A DNA stretch of 53,163 nt from the NCBI RefSeq assembly GCF_011009555.1, contig NZ_QXHD01000004.1:2349744-2402906 (forward strand), written 5' to 3'. A program made the translations under genes and the position numbers. Positions 9,401 to 18,299 of the stretch are shown piece by piece (positions within the stretch are counted from its first letter, which is position 1; each line of letters begins with the position of its first letter). Below the pieces are notes generated by a model. The model had not been told where the DNA came from, searched no databases, and saw nothing but the letters and a program-made list of their open reading frames with translations. The stretch is from Adonisia turfae CCMR0081 (GTDB taxonomy: Bacteria; Cyanobacteriota; Cyanobacteriia; Phormidesmidales; Phormidesmidaceae).

Positions 9401-10346
9401 AAATAGAAATCCATTGCTAGAGCAGCCCCCTCTTTTCTCAGAAAGTGGTCAACCCATCAAAGACGTATCGCGTGATTTTTACCAGCATTTCAAGAAATTA
9501 TCTAAGGATCTTGAAGGCGTTGGCTATGAGCTACCGATCCTTTGCTGCCTCGACAATTTAGATAAGATTTTCCCACGTTCCAACGAAAAATTTGAGGAGA
9601 AAGCAGAAGAGTTTAATTTTGTATTCAGCGCATTACAGGGGTTGAGCCAGAAAGAACAGCTGGTCTCTTTAGTCGTCACTGCTGTAAGGCCGCAGTGTAA
9701 TCGGATTAAGCAGTGGAACTTTTCTGACACCGCCGAGAATCCACTGCATCGGTTTTTTAAAGAGACGTTTCTAAAGCCATTTTCGATCCATGAGACCCTG
9801 GCTTTAGTTAATGGTCTTGGCAGCCTTATGCAGTGGGAGTTTGACTATCAAACGACCCAGGCTATTCACCGTCTGAGTGGTGGCCATCCCTTTTTGATTA
9901 GAAAGGTCGCTGGATTCTTAGTTCGAAAGGCCACCACTCAGACTGAGGCAGGTTCGACAGGGTATATAACGTTTGACTTTGCTCAACAACATCTGAGAAA
10001 AGTCTTTCGCGATCAGTCGTTGAAAGCCTATGTAGAACATGGCATTATTGGTGAGCTTAGGGCGTATAAGTCAAAACCTAAGGTGCATCATGTGTTGAAT
10101 GCTCTGAGTATCATGACAACGGCATCTAATAGTACGGATGGTTGGCTGCGGGCAAGGACACTGTTAGGATTTCTATCTAAGAAATTAAATCTTTCAGAGA
10201 TCCAATGTTTGGATGCGGTGCATGTCCTACAAAATTTTGGCATTGTGGAGCAGACGGAACATCCAGACGGATATGATTGTTATCGGATTCAGCTATTGTT
10301 ATTACATCAGTGGTTCCAGATGCTAAGGAAATCTAAAAGTGCTTAA
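6465..10346 (+). CDS. NACHT NTPase fused to a second P-loop ATPase (STAND-like, 1293 aa)
   Basis: Large intracellular signalling ATPase. Residues 1-120 are a helical N-terminus with the cyanobacterial NACHT-type lead-in LKVLGMSKPVSLDSVYV. The NACHT module follows: Walker A GAPGVGKT (128-135), Walker B LILFDGLDEV (about 205-214), sensor YVISCRAA (about 238-245), and the NACHT-associated FSHLTFQEFLVAKY near 430. Residues 460-840 are mainly helical with no family I can name. Near 850-910 is a small alpha/beta segment starting LTGIILYEALPENA. A second ATPase has Walker A GLRKSGKSS (927-935) and an acidic strand LCCLDNLDKIF near 1026, then a winged-helix-like C-terminus. NACHT proteins of this type act in bacterial antiviral defence or signalling; that role here is inference. 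No effector domain (nuclease, protease, TIR) is evident. The IS downstream begins at the stop codon. Confidence 0.9.
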   Translation: MSEEAQSLSSLIIDALGTRRGFFFGLLKKRPNPQTRQAILTASQAYVHRFRQRHGKLKVLGMSKPVSLDSVYVPVRFLEESEINKSMSIDDMEKACRDRNERKLRSSSKRQKTAIHVANELQYLSVIGAPGVGKTTLLRKIGLEALKHANETEFHHACIPLWIDLKKFTEGAVGFQAYIANELESFDFPSSLEITENALKKGRFLILFDGLDEVSSKRRYKVLDKIEAFVERYKKNRYVISCRAAAYRSPSPSFREITLAGNGQDQIKNFIFNWFTVDREDGSEAAEKCWKSIRKSDNVAVRELARTPLLLTFLCLVYSRSLTFSGNRSILYHEGLRILLEKWFDEKRVSNEVIYEGLHVELEEKLLAEIAYKAFRDDKILFTKVNLVEHIREFLLRELNAPSNLSGENILDAIAIQQGILVEQSEGIYSFSHLTFQEFLVAKYIHENYSNQALSEMVRLYANDKRWEEVFLLIAGLKYDESNVINLLLYLNQVAQGYINTEQLSSLWMWAAQVTADEPTPEKLIEKRANALYRAFHYSRILAQSSKLKGELEIVQALLQPFIYNLRASSDLTLTTHLINAFQSVVLQVKKTGKLSETTARKRTQSELKKAVQLARPLANTIRKRASVRSMRYLKNHGQRSSLDEDLKNNEIFSGSDFLSLFEQLNRLSLNIPGTQFPSHIHKKFLDELKQVCLGILKIDEAWLMLTRQEAKACQDCLYVTLLMLKCRQEAKRISPELWDSVQEQILSLTTGGYRTAMLTAQSFLDQVGAISKQENDENLLVTKISDEFGLNPPFFVAAVAEYLTEDILNKLCHKSDEIKAHNADLTGIILYEALPENAPRKLIADLRAHQNFKVIPIALAEVEHVLTDADSCKEVLINYARQYTDTVDFFRGKKPIHDKLLFFGHAELLEELATDLKDNQNIGLFGLRKSGKSSVLHQLSLMCQDHAVIYIDLQKYTDIGYGVELLDDILQTLYALVKNRNPLLEQPPLFSESGQPIKDVSRDFYQHFKKLSKDLEGVGYELPILCCLDNLDKIFPRSNEKFEEKAEEFNFVFSALQGLSQKEQLVSLVVTAVRPQCNRIKQWNFSDTAENPLHRFFKETFLKPFSIHETLALVNGLGSLMQWEFDYQTTQAIHRLSGGHPFLIRKVAGFLVRKATTQTEAGSTGYITFDFAQQHLRKVFRDQSLKAYVEHGIIGELRAYKSKPKVHHVLNALSIMTTASNSTDGWLRARTLLGFLSKKLNLSEIQCLDAVHVLQNFGIVEQTEHPDGYDCYRIQLLLLHQWFQMLRKSKSA

Positions 10347-12059
10347 TTAGGGTTTGCTGAAAAACTCAATAGAAATCTCAGGGATTATCCAGCAGCCCAG
10401 CCAGGGTCAGTAGCCCCTTTCCCAGGGTCGAGCCTTTTCAGCCAGTCCTTGCTGAAGGTGTCTGTAAAGGGTCTCACATCTGCCTGAGAGCGGCGGAGTA
10501 AGCGGATCACCCCCATCAAAAACAAGCCAATAAAACGGCGTAGCCGTTTCTCCAAGTTCATCACCAAACAAGTGATGGCAATCATGGTTTCAGCAGTTTG
10601 GGCGAGTTTGGCCATGACGTGTCCGAGTCCAAATCGTCGTTTGGCCTGACCAAACTTACCTTCGACAGTGACTCGAATACTCTCATCGTCTCGGGCTTGT
10701 TGTCGGAGGAAGGCGTGTTGAGCTTCATCGAGTGACGGTCGACCCAAGGGCGGACCACTTAGACGGATGCCATGCTGTTTACACCACCTCAAGTTATCGC
10801 GTGTCCGATAAATCTGGTCGGCATGCACTGAGGCGGGATAGTGTCCGGTGCGGGCGCGAAAGCGTTCTATCTGGGGTATCAAGTCTTCGGATTCATTAAA
10901 GTTATCCCAACTGAGACGGTCGAGAAACACATAGCCCGCCACACAACTCATGGCGAATTTGGCTCCAAATTCAACGGGGGTTCCGGCTTTACCGCGCACA
11001 ATGGGTCGTACATGGGGCTGTGAAATACTCACAATGCGGTCATTAATCCGTCGCTGCTTGTGTTGATACATGTGCTGTTGTTGGCGATAGACCTCATAAA
11101 TCACCAACAGGGTCTTGTACTCTCGTGGATTCAGCGCTGCAAGCGTTGCGCCTGCTTTGATTAACCGGTCAATGTACCCTAGGTTTCGTCGCACATAGTT
11201 GAGTTGTTGTCGGAGGCCTTTACGAATCAACTTGCGTGACTTCTTGCGCCGTTTCACAATCCTGAGGTAGTCTCTGCGGGCGGTTTGTCGATACGTTCGA
11301 GGCTTCTTTGGAAGACAGCCTGCTACCTGTTGATACAACTCATCAATGAGCCGTTCACTGTGCTCTCTCGCTTGGTTGAGTAAATCGAGGTCAGTCGGAT
11401 AGTGAATATCGGCAGGCGCACAACTCGCATCCACAATCAATTGACCTTGATTGCCACTCGATGGCGGGGCTGGTGGATCTGAGTCATCATCGCTCTCGGA
11501 TGCACTGTCCTCAGATGAGGCGGAGGCGGGGGCCATGCCTGCTTCAACCACCGACTCATTGACCGCTGACACCAGGTCGACACGGATTCGTTTGCGAAAA
11601 TGAACCAGCATCGACGCATCAAACGGGGGCGTGTCGCTGTACTCATGCAGTCCAAGAAAATATTGCAGATACGGGTTCTCTCGTATTTGGTCTATCGTCT
11701 CTCGGTCGCTGGTACCCAATTTCTCTTTGATAATCAATGCGCCCAGAGCCATCCGAAAGCCCTTCGCTGGCGCTCCCATATCCTCGCTAAACTGGCTAGC
11801 ATAGGTTGATTCGAACTCATCCCATGGGATCATCTCGGCCAGTTTCACCCAGCGATTCTCCGACGATAATTTGCCCCCAAACGGTAGATAAAAATCTTCG
11901 AAAGATAACTGGCCAGGTGATGATTGTCGGTACATTTCCCTGAGTAGGTGCAAGGGTTTTAAGCATTTTAGCCACTTTTTCGTGCACTTAAGCACATCTC
12001 AATACAATGAAACCCTTGCAAACTATGAAAGCTGGACTTCAACAGCAAACCCTAATTAA
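10343..12059. mobile_element. Complete insertion sequence, IS5/IS1182-like (DUF772 transposase)
   Basis: The outermost sequences, TTAATTAGGGTTTGCTG at 10343-10359 and its exact reverse complement at 12043-12059, give a 17-bp perfect symmetry. The simplest reading is 13-bp terminal inverted repeats (TTAGGGTTTGCTG) with a 4-bp target duplication TTAA. A TIR starting at AGGG with duplication AATT fits equally well because the flank is palindromic. The element carries one transposase gene on the minus strand. Confidence 0.9.
10385..11995 (-). CDS. IS5/IS1182-like transposase (DUF772 + DDE)
   Basis: DDE transposase that cuts and joins the surrounding IS ends. The N-terminal half has the DUF772-type block (WVKLAEMIPWDEFE, LGALIIKEKLGTSDRETI, then FDASMLVHFRKRI). 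The catalytic half shows LIVDASCAPADI (first Asp), ASVHADQIYRT (second Asp) and VTVEGKFGQAKRRFG (Glu), in the expected order. At 536 residues it is full length for the long IS5-like group. The ATG at 11995 adds about 20 atypical residues; Met21 (ATG at 11935, MYRQSSPGQLSFEDF) matches the usual family start better. No frameshift is visible, so it may be active. Confidence 0.9.
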   Translation of the reverse strand: MLKCTKKWLKCLKPLHLLREMYRQSSPGQLSFEDFYLPFGGKLSSENRWVKLAEMIPWDEFESTYASQFSEDMGAPAKGFRMALGALIIKEKLGTSDRETIDQIRENPYLQYFLGLHEYSDTPPFDASMLVHFRKRIRVDLVSAVNESVVEAGMAPASASSEDSASESDDDSDPPAPPSSGNQGQLIVDASCAPADIHYPTDLDLLNQAREHSERLIDELYQQVAGCLPKKPRTYRQTARRDYLRIVKRRKKSRKLIRKGLRQQLNYVRRNLGYIDRLIKAGATLAALNPREYKTLLVIYEVYRQQQHMYQHKQRRINDRIVSISQPHVRPIVRGKAGTPVEFGAKFAMSCVAGYVFLDRLSWDNFNESEDLIPQIERFRARTGHYPASVHADQIYRTRDNLRWCKQHGIRLSGPPLGRPSLDEAQHAFLRQQARDDESIRVTVEGKFGQAKRRFGLGHVMAKLAQTAETMIAITCLVMNLEKRLRRFIGLFLMGVIRLLRRSQADVRPFTDTFSKDWLKRLDPGKGATDPGWAAG

Positions 12060-12194
12060 AGACGACCTCTGACGACAGTCTTTCTACATAAGAGAACAAA
12101 ATCTCGATGGCAGCAATTTGGCCACTACTGCATCCACCCATTTACCCATCGACGCATCCACATTGGATAGTGGGCAAACTTACGCCACAAAGTA

Positions 12195-12629
12195 CTAGCG
12201 ATTTTCAACTGCATTAGGAGAAGCCGGCTTAGGTAAAGTAGCAATACCTAGACTGGCTCCTTCTATGGTTCTTAATTCATCCATGACTGTAATCACCTTG
12301 CCATGATAAGTCTGTTCATCTGCTTTGATAGTAATCAACACCGCTTGTTCAGGTTCAAGCTGAACCTGAATTCGCTCACGCAGAGTCTCTTCTGTAACAG
12401 ATGCATCATCAAGAAAAAGGCTACCATCTGGCTGAATTGTGACCGTGAAGTCAGCCGGATCCTGTGGCTCAGACGTATCGGTTGTAGGTAAATTGACGGG
12501 TAGTCCTTCTGTGCGAGTTAGAAAAAGCGTCGAAACGATGAAAAATGCAAGAATTGCAAAAATCACATCGATCATCGGCAGGATATTAATCTCAAACTCA
12601 TCTTCTTGCTCGTTGTCAAGGATGTGCAT
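12195..12629 (-). CDS. exbD: ExbD/TolR family biopolymer transport protein
   Basis: Inner-membrane subunit of the proton-driven ExbB-ExbD-TonB motor that powers outer-membrane iron-siderophore import. 144 residues. A short cytoplasmic N-terminus is followed by one membrane helix with the family signature INILPMIDVIFAILAFF, which contains the proton-carrying Asp, then a periplasmic domain. The start (ATG 12629) overlaps the 3' end of exbB by 14 bases, so the two are translationally coupled. The divergent tonB operon starts about 1 kb away. Confidence 0.93.
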   Translation of the reverse strand: MHILDNEQEDEFEINILPMIDVIFAILAFFIVSTLFLTRTEGLPVNLPTTDTSEPQDPADFTVTIQPDGSLFLDDASVTEETLRERIQVQLEPEQAVLITIKADEQTYHGKVITVMDELRTIEGASLGIATLPKPASPNAVENR

Positions 12630-13266
12630 ATTCTTGGCTTCCTAACTTGTTGGTGTAGTGATTTTCGTACAGTAATTCAAGCTGACCACCATGTTCTTGC
12701 AAAAGCGAAATCTGTCGTTTGTAAAGACCACGAAATAAATTAGCGAACAGTAATGTGAAGATGGCAACGACCATTCCCGTTGCTGTTGATACCAATGCTT
12801 CGCTAATGCCACTAGTGACCGCATTCGCATTGGTCCCAATACCACCAATTTCAATCGCGCCAAACGAATTAATGAGGCCTAAAATAGTTCCTAGAAGACC
12901 TAACAGTGGTGAGACTGTGATAATTGTCTGAAAAACAGTATTAAATCGCTTCAGAATGGGTAATTCTGCTTGGGTAGCACTTTCCAGTGCCAAACGAAAC
13001 TGGCTAGGAGAAGGCTTCTCAAGCTCTAGCGCTTCAAGAAAAATACGAGAGATGGGTAAGTGAATATTTTGTCGCAAAAGTGTAAACACATCCATGGGCG
13101 TGCGACGGTAGGTTGCCAAAACTTGTTTTACGACTTTTCGTTGGCTGCGATTAATACGTATCCAAAAAACTAAGCGCTCAACGGAAAGTGCGATCGCGAT
13201 TAACGAGAACAACGCAAGTGGCCACATCACAATTCCACCTGCTTGAAAAATCTCAGTCAAAGACAT
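12616..13266 (-). CDS. exbB: ExbB/TolQ/MotA family proton channel protein
   Basis: Main membrane subunit of the TonB energiser. 216 residues, with an N-terminal helix (GGIVMWPLALFSLIAIALSVE), a cytoplasmic loop and two later helices. The signature SPLLGLLGTILGLINSFGAI and then SGISEALVSTATGMVVAIFTLLFAN are the conserved channel helices of the family. It is first in a two-gene operon with exbD and points away from tonB. The shared upstream region (13267-13612) probably carries iron-responsive control for both directions. Confidence 0.93.
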   Translation of the reverse strand: MSLTEIFQAGGIVMWPLALFSLIAIALSVERLVFWIRINRSQRKVVKQVLATYRRTPMDVFTLLRQNIHLPISRIFLEALELEKPSPSQFRLALESATQAELPILKRFNTVFQTIITVSPLLGLLGTILGLINSFGAIEIGGIGTNANAVTSGISEALVSTATGMVVAIFTLLFANLFRGLYKRQISLLQEHGGQLELLYENHYTNKLGSQEYAHP

Positions 13267-13612
13267 AACAAAACCTAATCACGCCTAAATCTCAAAAATC
13301 ATCGTTGCTGCCGTCCACAGAAAGCTACCATGACACAAACTGGTAGAGCGTATCAACTGTTGATGACATTAGATGTCATATAGCAGTTCATTCTAATATA
13401 CATAGATGAAATCTAAACGTACCAAGAACATTTCCCTGACAAGACCGAATAGATTTGATTGTAAGGCTTGGAACCGTTAAGACTTAGATAGAAATTAGAT
13501 GGAGTCAATCGTAATTAAACTGACTGACTTATTTTCCTTTTTTTATCAATAGAGCTAAAATCAAACAGTCCACACCGAGTCTTAATTGACAAAGGTTATC
13601 AATAGCTTTTGT
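13267..13612. promoter_or_regulatory. Divergent exbB/tonB control region with an inverted repeat
   Basis: About 345 bp of AT-rich DNA between the divergent exbB and tonB starts. A perfect 7-3-7 inverted repeat (ATGACAT-TAG-ATGTCAT) lies at 13363-13379. A 7-bp-arm palindrome here could be an operator, but it does not match a Fur consensus closely enough to name the protein. No gene fits in the interval. Confidence 0.45.
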
Positions 13613-15145
13613 ATGGCGCTTTCTCAATCTTGTATAGAGCAACATAATCGGGAAGAAGCTATTGCGCGCAGATGGGTTTGCTGGGGGTTAGTGTGTGCTG
13701 CTGGAAGTCATGTGGCACTGGTCCCTTTGTTAGCTCTTAGGCCAAGTTTTCTCCAGCAGAGTGAACCGGAGCGCATTGAGCTGATAGTCACAGCTCCACT
13801 TGAACCTGAAACTGAGATAGAGTCAGAGCCAGAGCCAGAGCCAGAAGAACCGCTTCCGCAACCAGAGCCACCCAAACCTCTACCTCAGAACGTCCAGCAG
13901 CCAACAGAGCGTGAAGTTGCCACAGAACCTGAGGCTGAGGCAGAACCTGAAGTTACCGAAGAGCCGGAGCCGGAGGCCGAGGTGGCAGAAGAGCCCGATA
14001 GCGCTCCTGCCGAAAACGAGCCTGCCGAAGGTCCAAGCGTTCAGCAACCCATACTCGAAGGCAATGGGCCGACTAGGGTGGACGGAACTTCTGGGCCCAG
14101 CATTGCCGTGCCTACTCTTGCCACCGGGGGAACAGGTTCAGAGGGCACAGGAACAGGTTCAGAGGACACAGGAACAGGTTCAGAGGGCACAGGAACAGGT
14201 TCTGAAACAACAACAGCAGCACGACGGGGGCCTGCTGCGCGCCCCTCGGGGCGAGGGAGTACTCAATTTGGCTGTCGCAATTGTATCCGACCCGACTATC
14301 CTGACGAAGCCTTAGACGATGCAGTCGAAGGACAACCAGCAATCGAATTTGAGGTGGATGAGGACGGCAACGTTATTAATGCCCGTGTTACTCAATCTAG
14401 CGGTAGTGCAGCTTTAGATCGAGCAGCCTTGGAAGCCGTCAGAGAATCAACATTTACCTCAGGTGGTCAAGGGCGTGCTCGTACAATTGAGGTGGACTTT
14501 TCCATTGAAGGTTCTGAACGTAATCGTGCTGCGCGGAGACGAGGTGAACGACAGACAGTGGAGGAATCTGCTCCTGTAGCTGACCCTTCACCTGTAACAT
14601 CTCAGCCAGAAACGCCTGTTCCTGAAGCAGAAAATCCATCAAATGCAACGCCGCCATTAAATGCCAGCGATGAAACTGATAACAATAGTCAGCCAGCTGG
14701 TCCGGCACCAGTTTCTAATGAAACAGATGAAACAGATGAAGATGAATCGTCTTCAGAGCAGGAGACAGATGCGGCATTAGAGTCTCCCGATACGTCTGCC
14801 CCTGCTAGCAATGCTAGCCCAGAAACAGCTGAACCAGTTGTTCCTGTAACACCACAGCCATCGACAACACCATCAACGCCAGCACCCAGCAATCCCCAAC
14901 CGACTACGCCAGCATCTTCGGTGCCCGAAACAAGCTCCCCAACGTCTCCCGCCCCACAGCCGAGTGCTCAACCGGCGGCCCCACAGCCAAGTCCACAACC
15001 GGCGGCACAGCCGAGTGCTCAACCGGCGGCCCCACAACCGAGTCCACAACCAGCACTACAGCCGAGTCCACAACCGGCGGCACAGCCCAGGCCACAACCG
15101 GCGGCAGATCCACCGCCTACTAGTGCACCAGTACCGGAAAGCTAG
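13613..15145 (+). CDS. tonB: TonB family protein with a long proline-rich C-terminal tail
   Basis: Periplasm-spanning energy transducer coupling ExbB/ExbD to outer-membrane receptors. The start is taken at ATG 13613 (510 aa). A TTG at 13586 would add nine residues; neither has an ideal ribosome site. Order: a short cytoplasmic N-terminus, one membrane anchor ([21 protein letters not shown]), a Glu/Pro-rich spacer, a GTGSEGT repeat block, then the TonB C-terminal domain at about residues 216-305 ([18 protein letters not shown], then [15 protein letters not shown]). About 200 residues of acidic and then Pro/Gln-rich repeats follow. TonB domains normally end the protein, so this tail is unusual. 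Four transport genes follow on the same strand, beginning 6 bp downstream. Confidence 0.88.
   Translation: MALSQSCIEQHNREEAIARRWVCWGLVCAAGSHVALVPLLALRPSFLQQSEPERIELIVTAPLEPETEIESEPEPEPEEPLPQPEPPKPLPQNVQQPTEREVATEPEAEAEPEVTEEPEPEAEVAEEPDSAPAENEPAEGPSVQQPILEGNGPTRVDGTSGPSIAVPTLATGGTGSEGTGTGSEDTGTGSEGTGTGSETTTAARRGPAARPSGRGSTQFGCRNCIRPDYPDEALDDAVEGQPAIEFEVDEDGNVINARVTQSSGSAALDRAALEAVRESTFTSGGQGRARTIEVDFSIEGSERNRAARRRGERQTVEESAPVADPSPVTSQPETPVPEAENPSNATPPLNASDETDNNSQPAGPAPVSNETDETDEDESSSEQETDAALESPDTSAPASNASPETAEPVVPVTPQPSTTPSTPAPSNPQPTTPASSVPETSSPTSPAPQPSAQPAAPQPSPQPAAQPSAQPAAPQPSPQPALQPSPQPAAQPRPQPAADPPPTSAPVPES
14129..14209 (+). repeat. 21-bp tandem repeat inside tonB
   Basis: About 3.5 near-identical 21-base units, each encoding GTGSEGT (one copy has D for G), lie just before the TonB domain. 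A second low-complexity block at about 14950-15110 encodes [16 protein letters not shown] repeats. Both are prone to slippage and could vary in length between strains. Confidence 0.85.
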
Positions 15146-15150
15146 TACAC

Positions 15151-16176
15151 ATGGAGAGAGTTAAAAATCAATTGTTCATTCCCTCACGAACAACCCTACT
15201 CACAGCGGGATATGTTATTGGAATTTCGCTGTTGTTGACATGCTTGATTGCCAGTATCGCTTTAGGCGTTGCTGACATTGCACCCATGGATGTTTATCAG
15301 GCATTAGTCTCTCCCAATGGTTCTACAGAACACTTAATTATTCGTACCGTACGATTACCCCGCTCCATAACGGCCTTGTTGGTTGGGGCCGCCGTAGCAG
15401 TATCTGGAGCCATCATGCAGGGACTGACGCGGAATCCCTTGGCTGATCCTGGTATTTTAGGGATCAACTCTGGTGCGGCTTTAGCCGTGGTTGTTTCAGT
15501 CTTTTGGTTTAACTCCACATCGCTGAGTGTCTATGCTGGGTTTGCATTAGTTGGGGCAGCTATTGCAGCCGTTACGGTTTATGGTTTGGGGTCCCTAGGG
15601 CGAGGGGGACTGAATCCTCTTAATCTAACGATTGCTGGAGCTGCCCTGACGGCTTTGGTCTCATCGTTAACGACGGGGATTTTGATCCTTAGCCAGCGGA
15701 CCTTAGAAGAGATTCGCTTTTGGTTAGCTGGGTCTGTGGCTGGGCGAGATATGGAACTCGTGCTCCAGGTGATGCCTTTCTTGCTGTTAGGGCTGGTTTT
15801 AGGTTTAGCCATGGGCAAACAGTTGACCACCTTAAGTCTGGGGGATGCTGTTGCTAAAGGGTTAGGTCAAAAGACTATCTGGGTCAAGGTGTTTGCCGCC
15901 ATCAGTGTTGTTTTATTAGCCGGAGGTTCGGTCGCGATCGCAGGTCCCATTGGTTTTCTAGGCCTGATTGTTCCTCACATTGTGCGATTCTGGGCAGGGG
16001 CCGACTACCGTTGGATTCTTCCTTATTCAGCTCTATGTGGGGCAATTTTGTTGCTGTTGGCTGACATTGGTGCTCGACTCATTATTCAACCCCAAGAACT
16101 ACCGGTGGGTATTGTTATGCCGCTACTAGGAGCACCGTTCTTCATTTATCTCACGCGTTCTCGGGTGAGGCGATAG
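15151..16176 (+). CDS. FecCD-type siderophore ABC transporter permease 1
   Basis: Inner-membrane permease subunit that carries ferric siderophore (or a related chelate) into the cytoplasm. 341 residues, highly hydrophobic, with about nine to ten helices. Family blocks are visible: [36 protein letters not shown], and [19 protein letters not shown], the site that contacts the ATPase. It starts 6 bp after tonB and ends 5 bp before the second permease, so it is plainly an operon. It pairs with the next gene as a heterodimer; no periplasmic binding protein gene is adjacent. Confidence 0.93.
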   Translation: MERVKNQLFIPSRTTLLTAGYVIGISLLLTCLIASIALGVADIAPMDVYQALVSPNGSTEHLIIRTVRLPRSITALLVGAAVAVSGAIMQGLTRNPLADPGILGINSGAALAVVVSVFWFNSTSLSVYAGFALVGAAIAAVTVYGLGSLGRGGLNPLNLTIAGAALTALVSSLTTGILILSQRTLEEIRFWLAGSVAGRDMELVLQVMPFLLLGLVLGLAMGKQLTTLSLGDAVAKGLGQKTIWVKVFAAISVVLLAGGSVAIAGPIGFLGLIVPHIVRFWAGADYRWILPYSALCGAILLLLADIGARLIIQPQELPVGIVMPLLGAPFFIYLTRSRVRR

Positions 16177-16180
16177 CATT

Positions 16181-17242
16181 ATGCAAAAAACAAGGCAGTC
16201 CCAAGACCATCTACAGTGGCTAATCCTACGAACAGGGTTTCTGTCTGTACGCCTGGATCGGCGAGTCCCCAAAGTTTTGTTGGGTCTGATGCTAGTGACT
16301 CTGTTGGCCATGGTATGGAGCGTTGGTCAAGGCGAATATCCAGTGCCCCCGCTAGATGTGATCCGCACTGTGTTGGGATTACCGACGGATAACCCAGACT
16401 ATGGGTTTATTGTCAATACACTGCGTTTGCCAAGAACCTTAGTGGCCTGGGGGGTGGGTATGGCCCTAGGCATGGCAGGTACCCTAACCCAGGGGATTAC
16501 CCGGAATCCCCTGGCCGCCCCTGGCATTATCGGTGTGAATGCCGGGGCCACTCTGGCTGCGGTCAGTCTAATTGTTGTTTTCCCTTGGGTACCGATAGCC
16601 GTACTCCCCCTGGCCGCTTTTATGGGGGCCCTCGCAGTTGCTGTCTTGATATACCTGCTGGCCTGGAATGGAGGGGCTTCTCCAGTCAGGCTAATTTTAG
16701 TGGGTGTGGGCTTTAGCTTAGTGGCGGGTGCCTTAACGAATCTAATGGTTACCTTTGGTAATATTTACGATGTTAGTCAGGCGCTGGTGTGGTTGGCAGG
16801 CAGTGTGTATGGTCGCAGCTGGGCCCAGGTGTTTGCCTTTACACCCTGGCTAATTGTTTTTGGCTTGTTGTCACTGGTGCTGAGCCGAGAGCTGAATGCT
16901 CTACAAATGGGAGATGATGTAGCCCGTAGTCTGGGCAGCCGGTTGGAATGGCAACGTGGCTGGTTGTTACTGAGTTCGGTAGCCTTGGCTGGGGCGGCGG
17001 TGGCCACAGCAGGGAGTATTGGTTTTATTGGTTTAATGGCTCCCCACATTGCGCGTCAGCTAGTGGGGCCTTCCCATGAGGGGCTGTTGCCAACGGCAGC
17101 TCTGACCGGGGGAATGGTGGTGGTGGTGGCTGACCTGATGGGTCGGCTGTTATTTGCGCCCATTGAATTACCCTGTGGCATCATCACCGCTGTGATTGGT
17201 GCGCCTTATTTTCTGTATTTATTGATTCGCGATCGCAAATGA
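16181..17242 (+). CDS. FecCD-type siderophore ABC transporter permease 2
   Basis: Second permease subunit of the siderophore importer. 353 residues, with the same blocks as its neighbour: [37 protein letters not shown], and [19 protein letters not shown] near the C-terminus. A cytoplasmic N-terminal extension of about 30 residues precedes the first helix. Its stop overlaps the start of the ATPase gene by 4 bases (ATGA), indicating translational coupling. Confidence 0.93.
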   Translation: MQKTRQSQDHLQWLILRTGFLSVRLDRRVPKVLLGLMLVTLLAMVWSVGQGEYPVPPLDVIRTVLGLPTDNPDYGFIVNTLRLPRTLVAWGVGMALGMAGTLTQGITRNPLAAPGIIGVNAGATLAAVSLIVVFPWVPIAVLPLAAFMGALAVAVLIYLLAWNGGASPVRLILVGVGFSLVAGALTNLMVTFGNIYDVSQALVWLAGSVYGRSWAQVFAFTPWLIVFGLLSLVLSRELNALQMGDDVARSLGSRLEWQRGWLLLSSVALAGAAVATAGSIGFIGLMAPHIARQLVGPSHEGLLPTAALTGGMVVVVADLMGRLLFAPIELPCGIITAVIGAPYFLYLLIRDRK

Positions 17243-18045
17243 CAGATCCCGCTCTCACCACCCGTAAACTGACCCTGGCCTATGATGGCAAACCCATTAT
17301 TGAGGGATTGGACCTGGCCATTCCCTCAAGCAAAATTACGGTTCTCGTGGGACCCAATGGCTGTGGCAAATCCACGTTACTTAAAGGGTTGGGGCGACTG
17401 CTCAAACCACAGCAGGGCATTGTCTATCTAGATAGCACTTCCATTTTCAAACTGCCTACTAAAGATGTAGCAAAACAGTTAGGACTATTGCCCCAGGGGC
17501 CTACTGCGCCGGAAGGATTGACGGTGCGAGAGCTTGTAGCCCAGGGGCGCTACCCCTACCAGAGCTGGCTACAGCAGTGGAGCCAAGACGATGAAAAAGA
17601 AGTCGAAGCCGCCTTAGCAATGACAGAACTCCAAGAATTTGCAGAAAGACCCGTGGACAGTCTTTCTGGAGGACAGCGCCAGCGTGCCTGGATTGCCATG
17701 ACCTTAGCGCAAAACACCCAGATTTTACTGTTGGATGAACCCACCACCTTTCTCGACTTAGCCCATCAGATTGAGGTGTTGGATTTGCTCTATGACCTCA
17801 ACCAGCGAGAGGGGCGCACCATTGTTATGGTGTTGCATGAACTCAATCAGGCCTGTCGCTATGGCGATCACATCATCGCCATCAAAGCTGGCCAGGTATG
17901 TGCCCAAGGAAAGCCTCACCAGGTGATGACCGAAACATTGGTGAGAGATGTGTTTGGTCTCGATTGTCAAATTGTCAGCGATCCGGTAGCGGGCACACCT
18001 CTGTGTATTCCCATTGGACGTAAGGTCTCGGTCTCACAATACTAA
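17239..18045 (+). CDS. FecE/FepC-type siderophore ABC transporter ATPase
   Basis: Cytoplasmic ATPase that powers the two preceding permeases. 268 residues. Walker [10 protein letters not shown] (about residues 39-47), Q-loop LLPQG, signature [13 protein letters not shown], Walker [14 protein letters not shown] and the switch His in VLHELNQA are all present, so it should be active. It is the last gene of the tonB-permease-permease-ATPase operon; the next gene is 255 bp away. Confidence 0.95.
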   Translation: MTDPALTTRKLTLAYDGKPIIEGLDLAIPSSKITVLVGPNGCGKSTLLKGLGRLLKPQQGIVYLDSTSIFKLPTKDVAKQLGLLPQGPTAPEGLTVRELVAQGRYPYQSWLQQWSQDDEKEVEAALAMTELQEFAERPVDSLSGGQRQRAWIAMTLAQNTQILLLDEPTTFLDLAHQIEVLDLLYDLNQREGRTIVMVLHELNQACRYGDHIIAIKAGQVCAQGKPHQVMTETLVRDVFGLDCQIVSDPVAGTPLCIPIGRKVSVSQY

Positions 18046-18299
18046 TGTTGCTCTGTTACTCAGGGATTGTCCTATGGGCTCGTCATGCCTGCACACCATT
18101 AAGGTAATCGGCTTGCTAATCCCATATAAGTTATGTAAAGCAGGTTGCCACAGTACAAATTTACTATACTACGATCTAGAGGTCCGGTTTTTAATGAGCC
18201 ACTGGGTGTTGAATCATGGGCTGGGCTAACTATCGCTCTTTGTCGTGTCGATTAGTGCCGATCGCTTAGCACCGACTTAAAATCACAGAAACTGAGGAT

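Noticed and set aside
12120..12160. Possible third copy of the dispersed repeat
   Set aside because: Only about 14 bases match; not enough to call a copy.
13360..13380. Naming the exbB/tonB inverted repeat a Fur box
   Set aside because: The repeat is perfect but does not match the GATAAT hexamer array well enough.
14112..15164. Several ORFs on both strands over tonB
   Set aside because: Low-complexity repeats of tonB keep other frames open; the protein-level domain is in one frame only.
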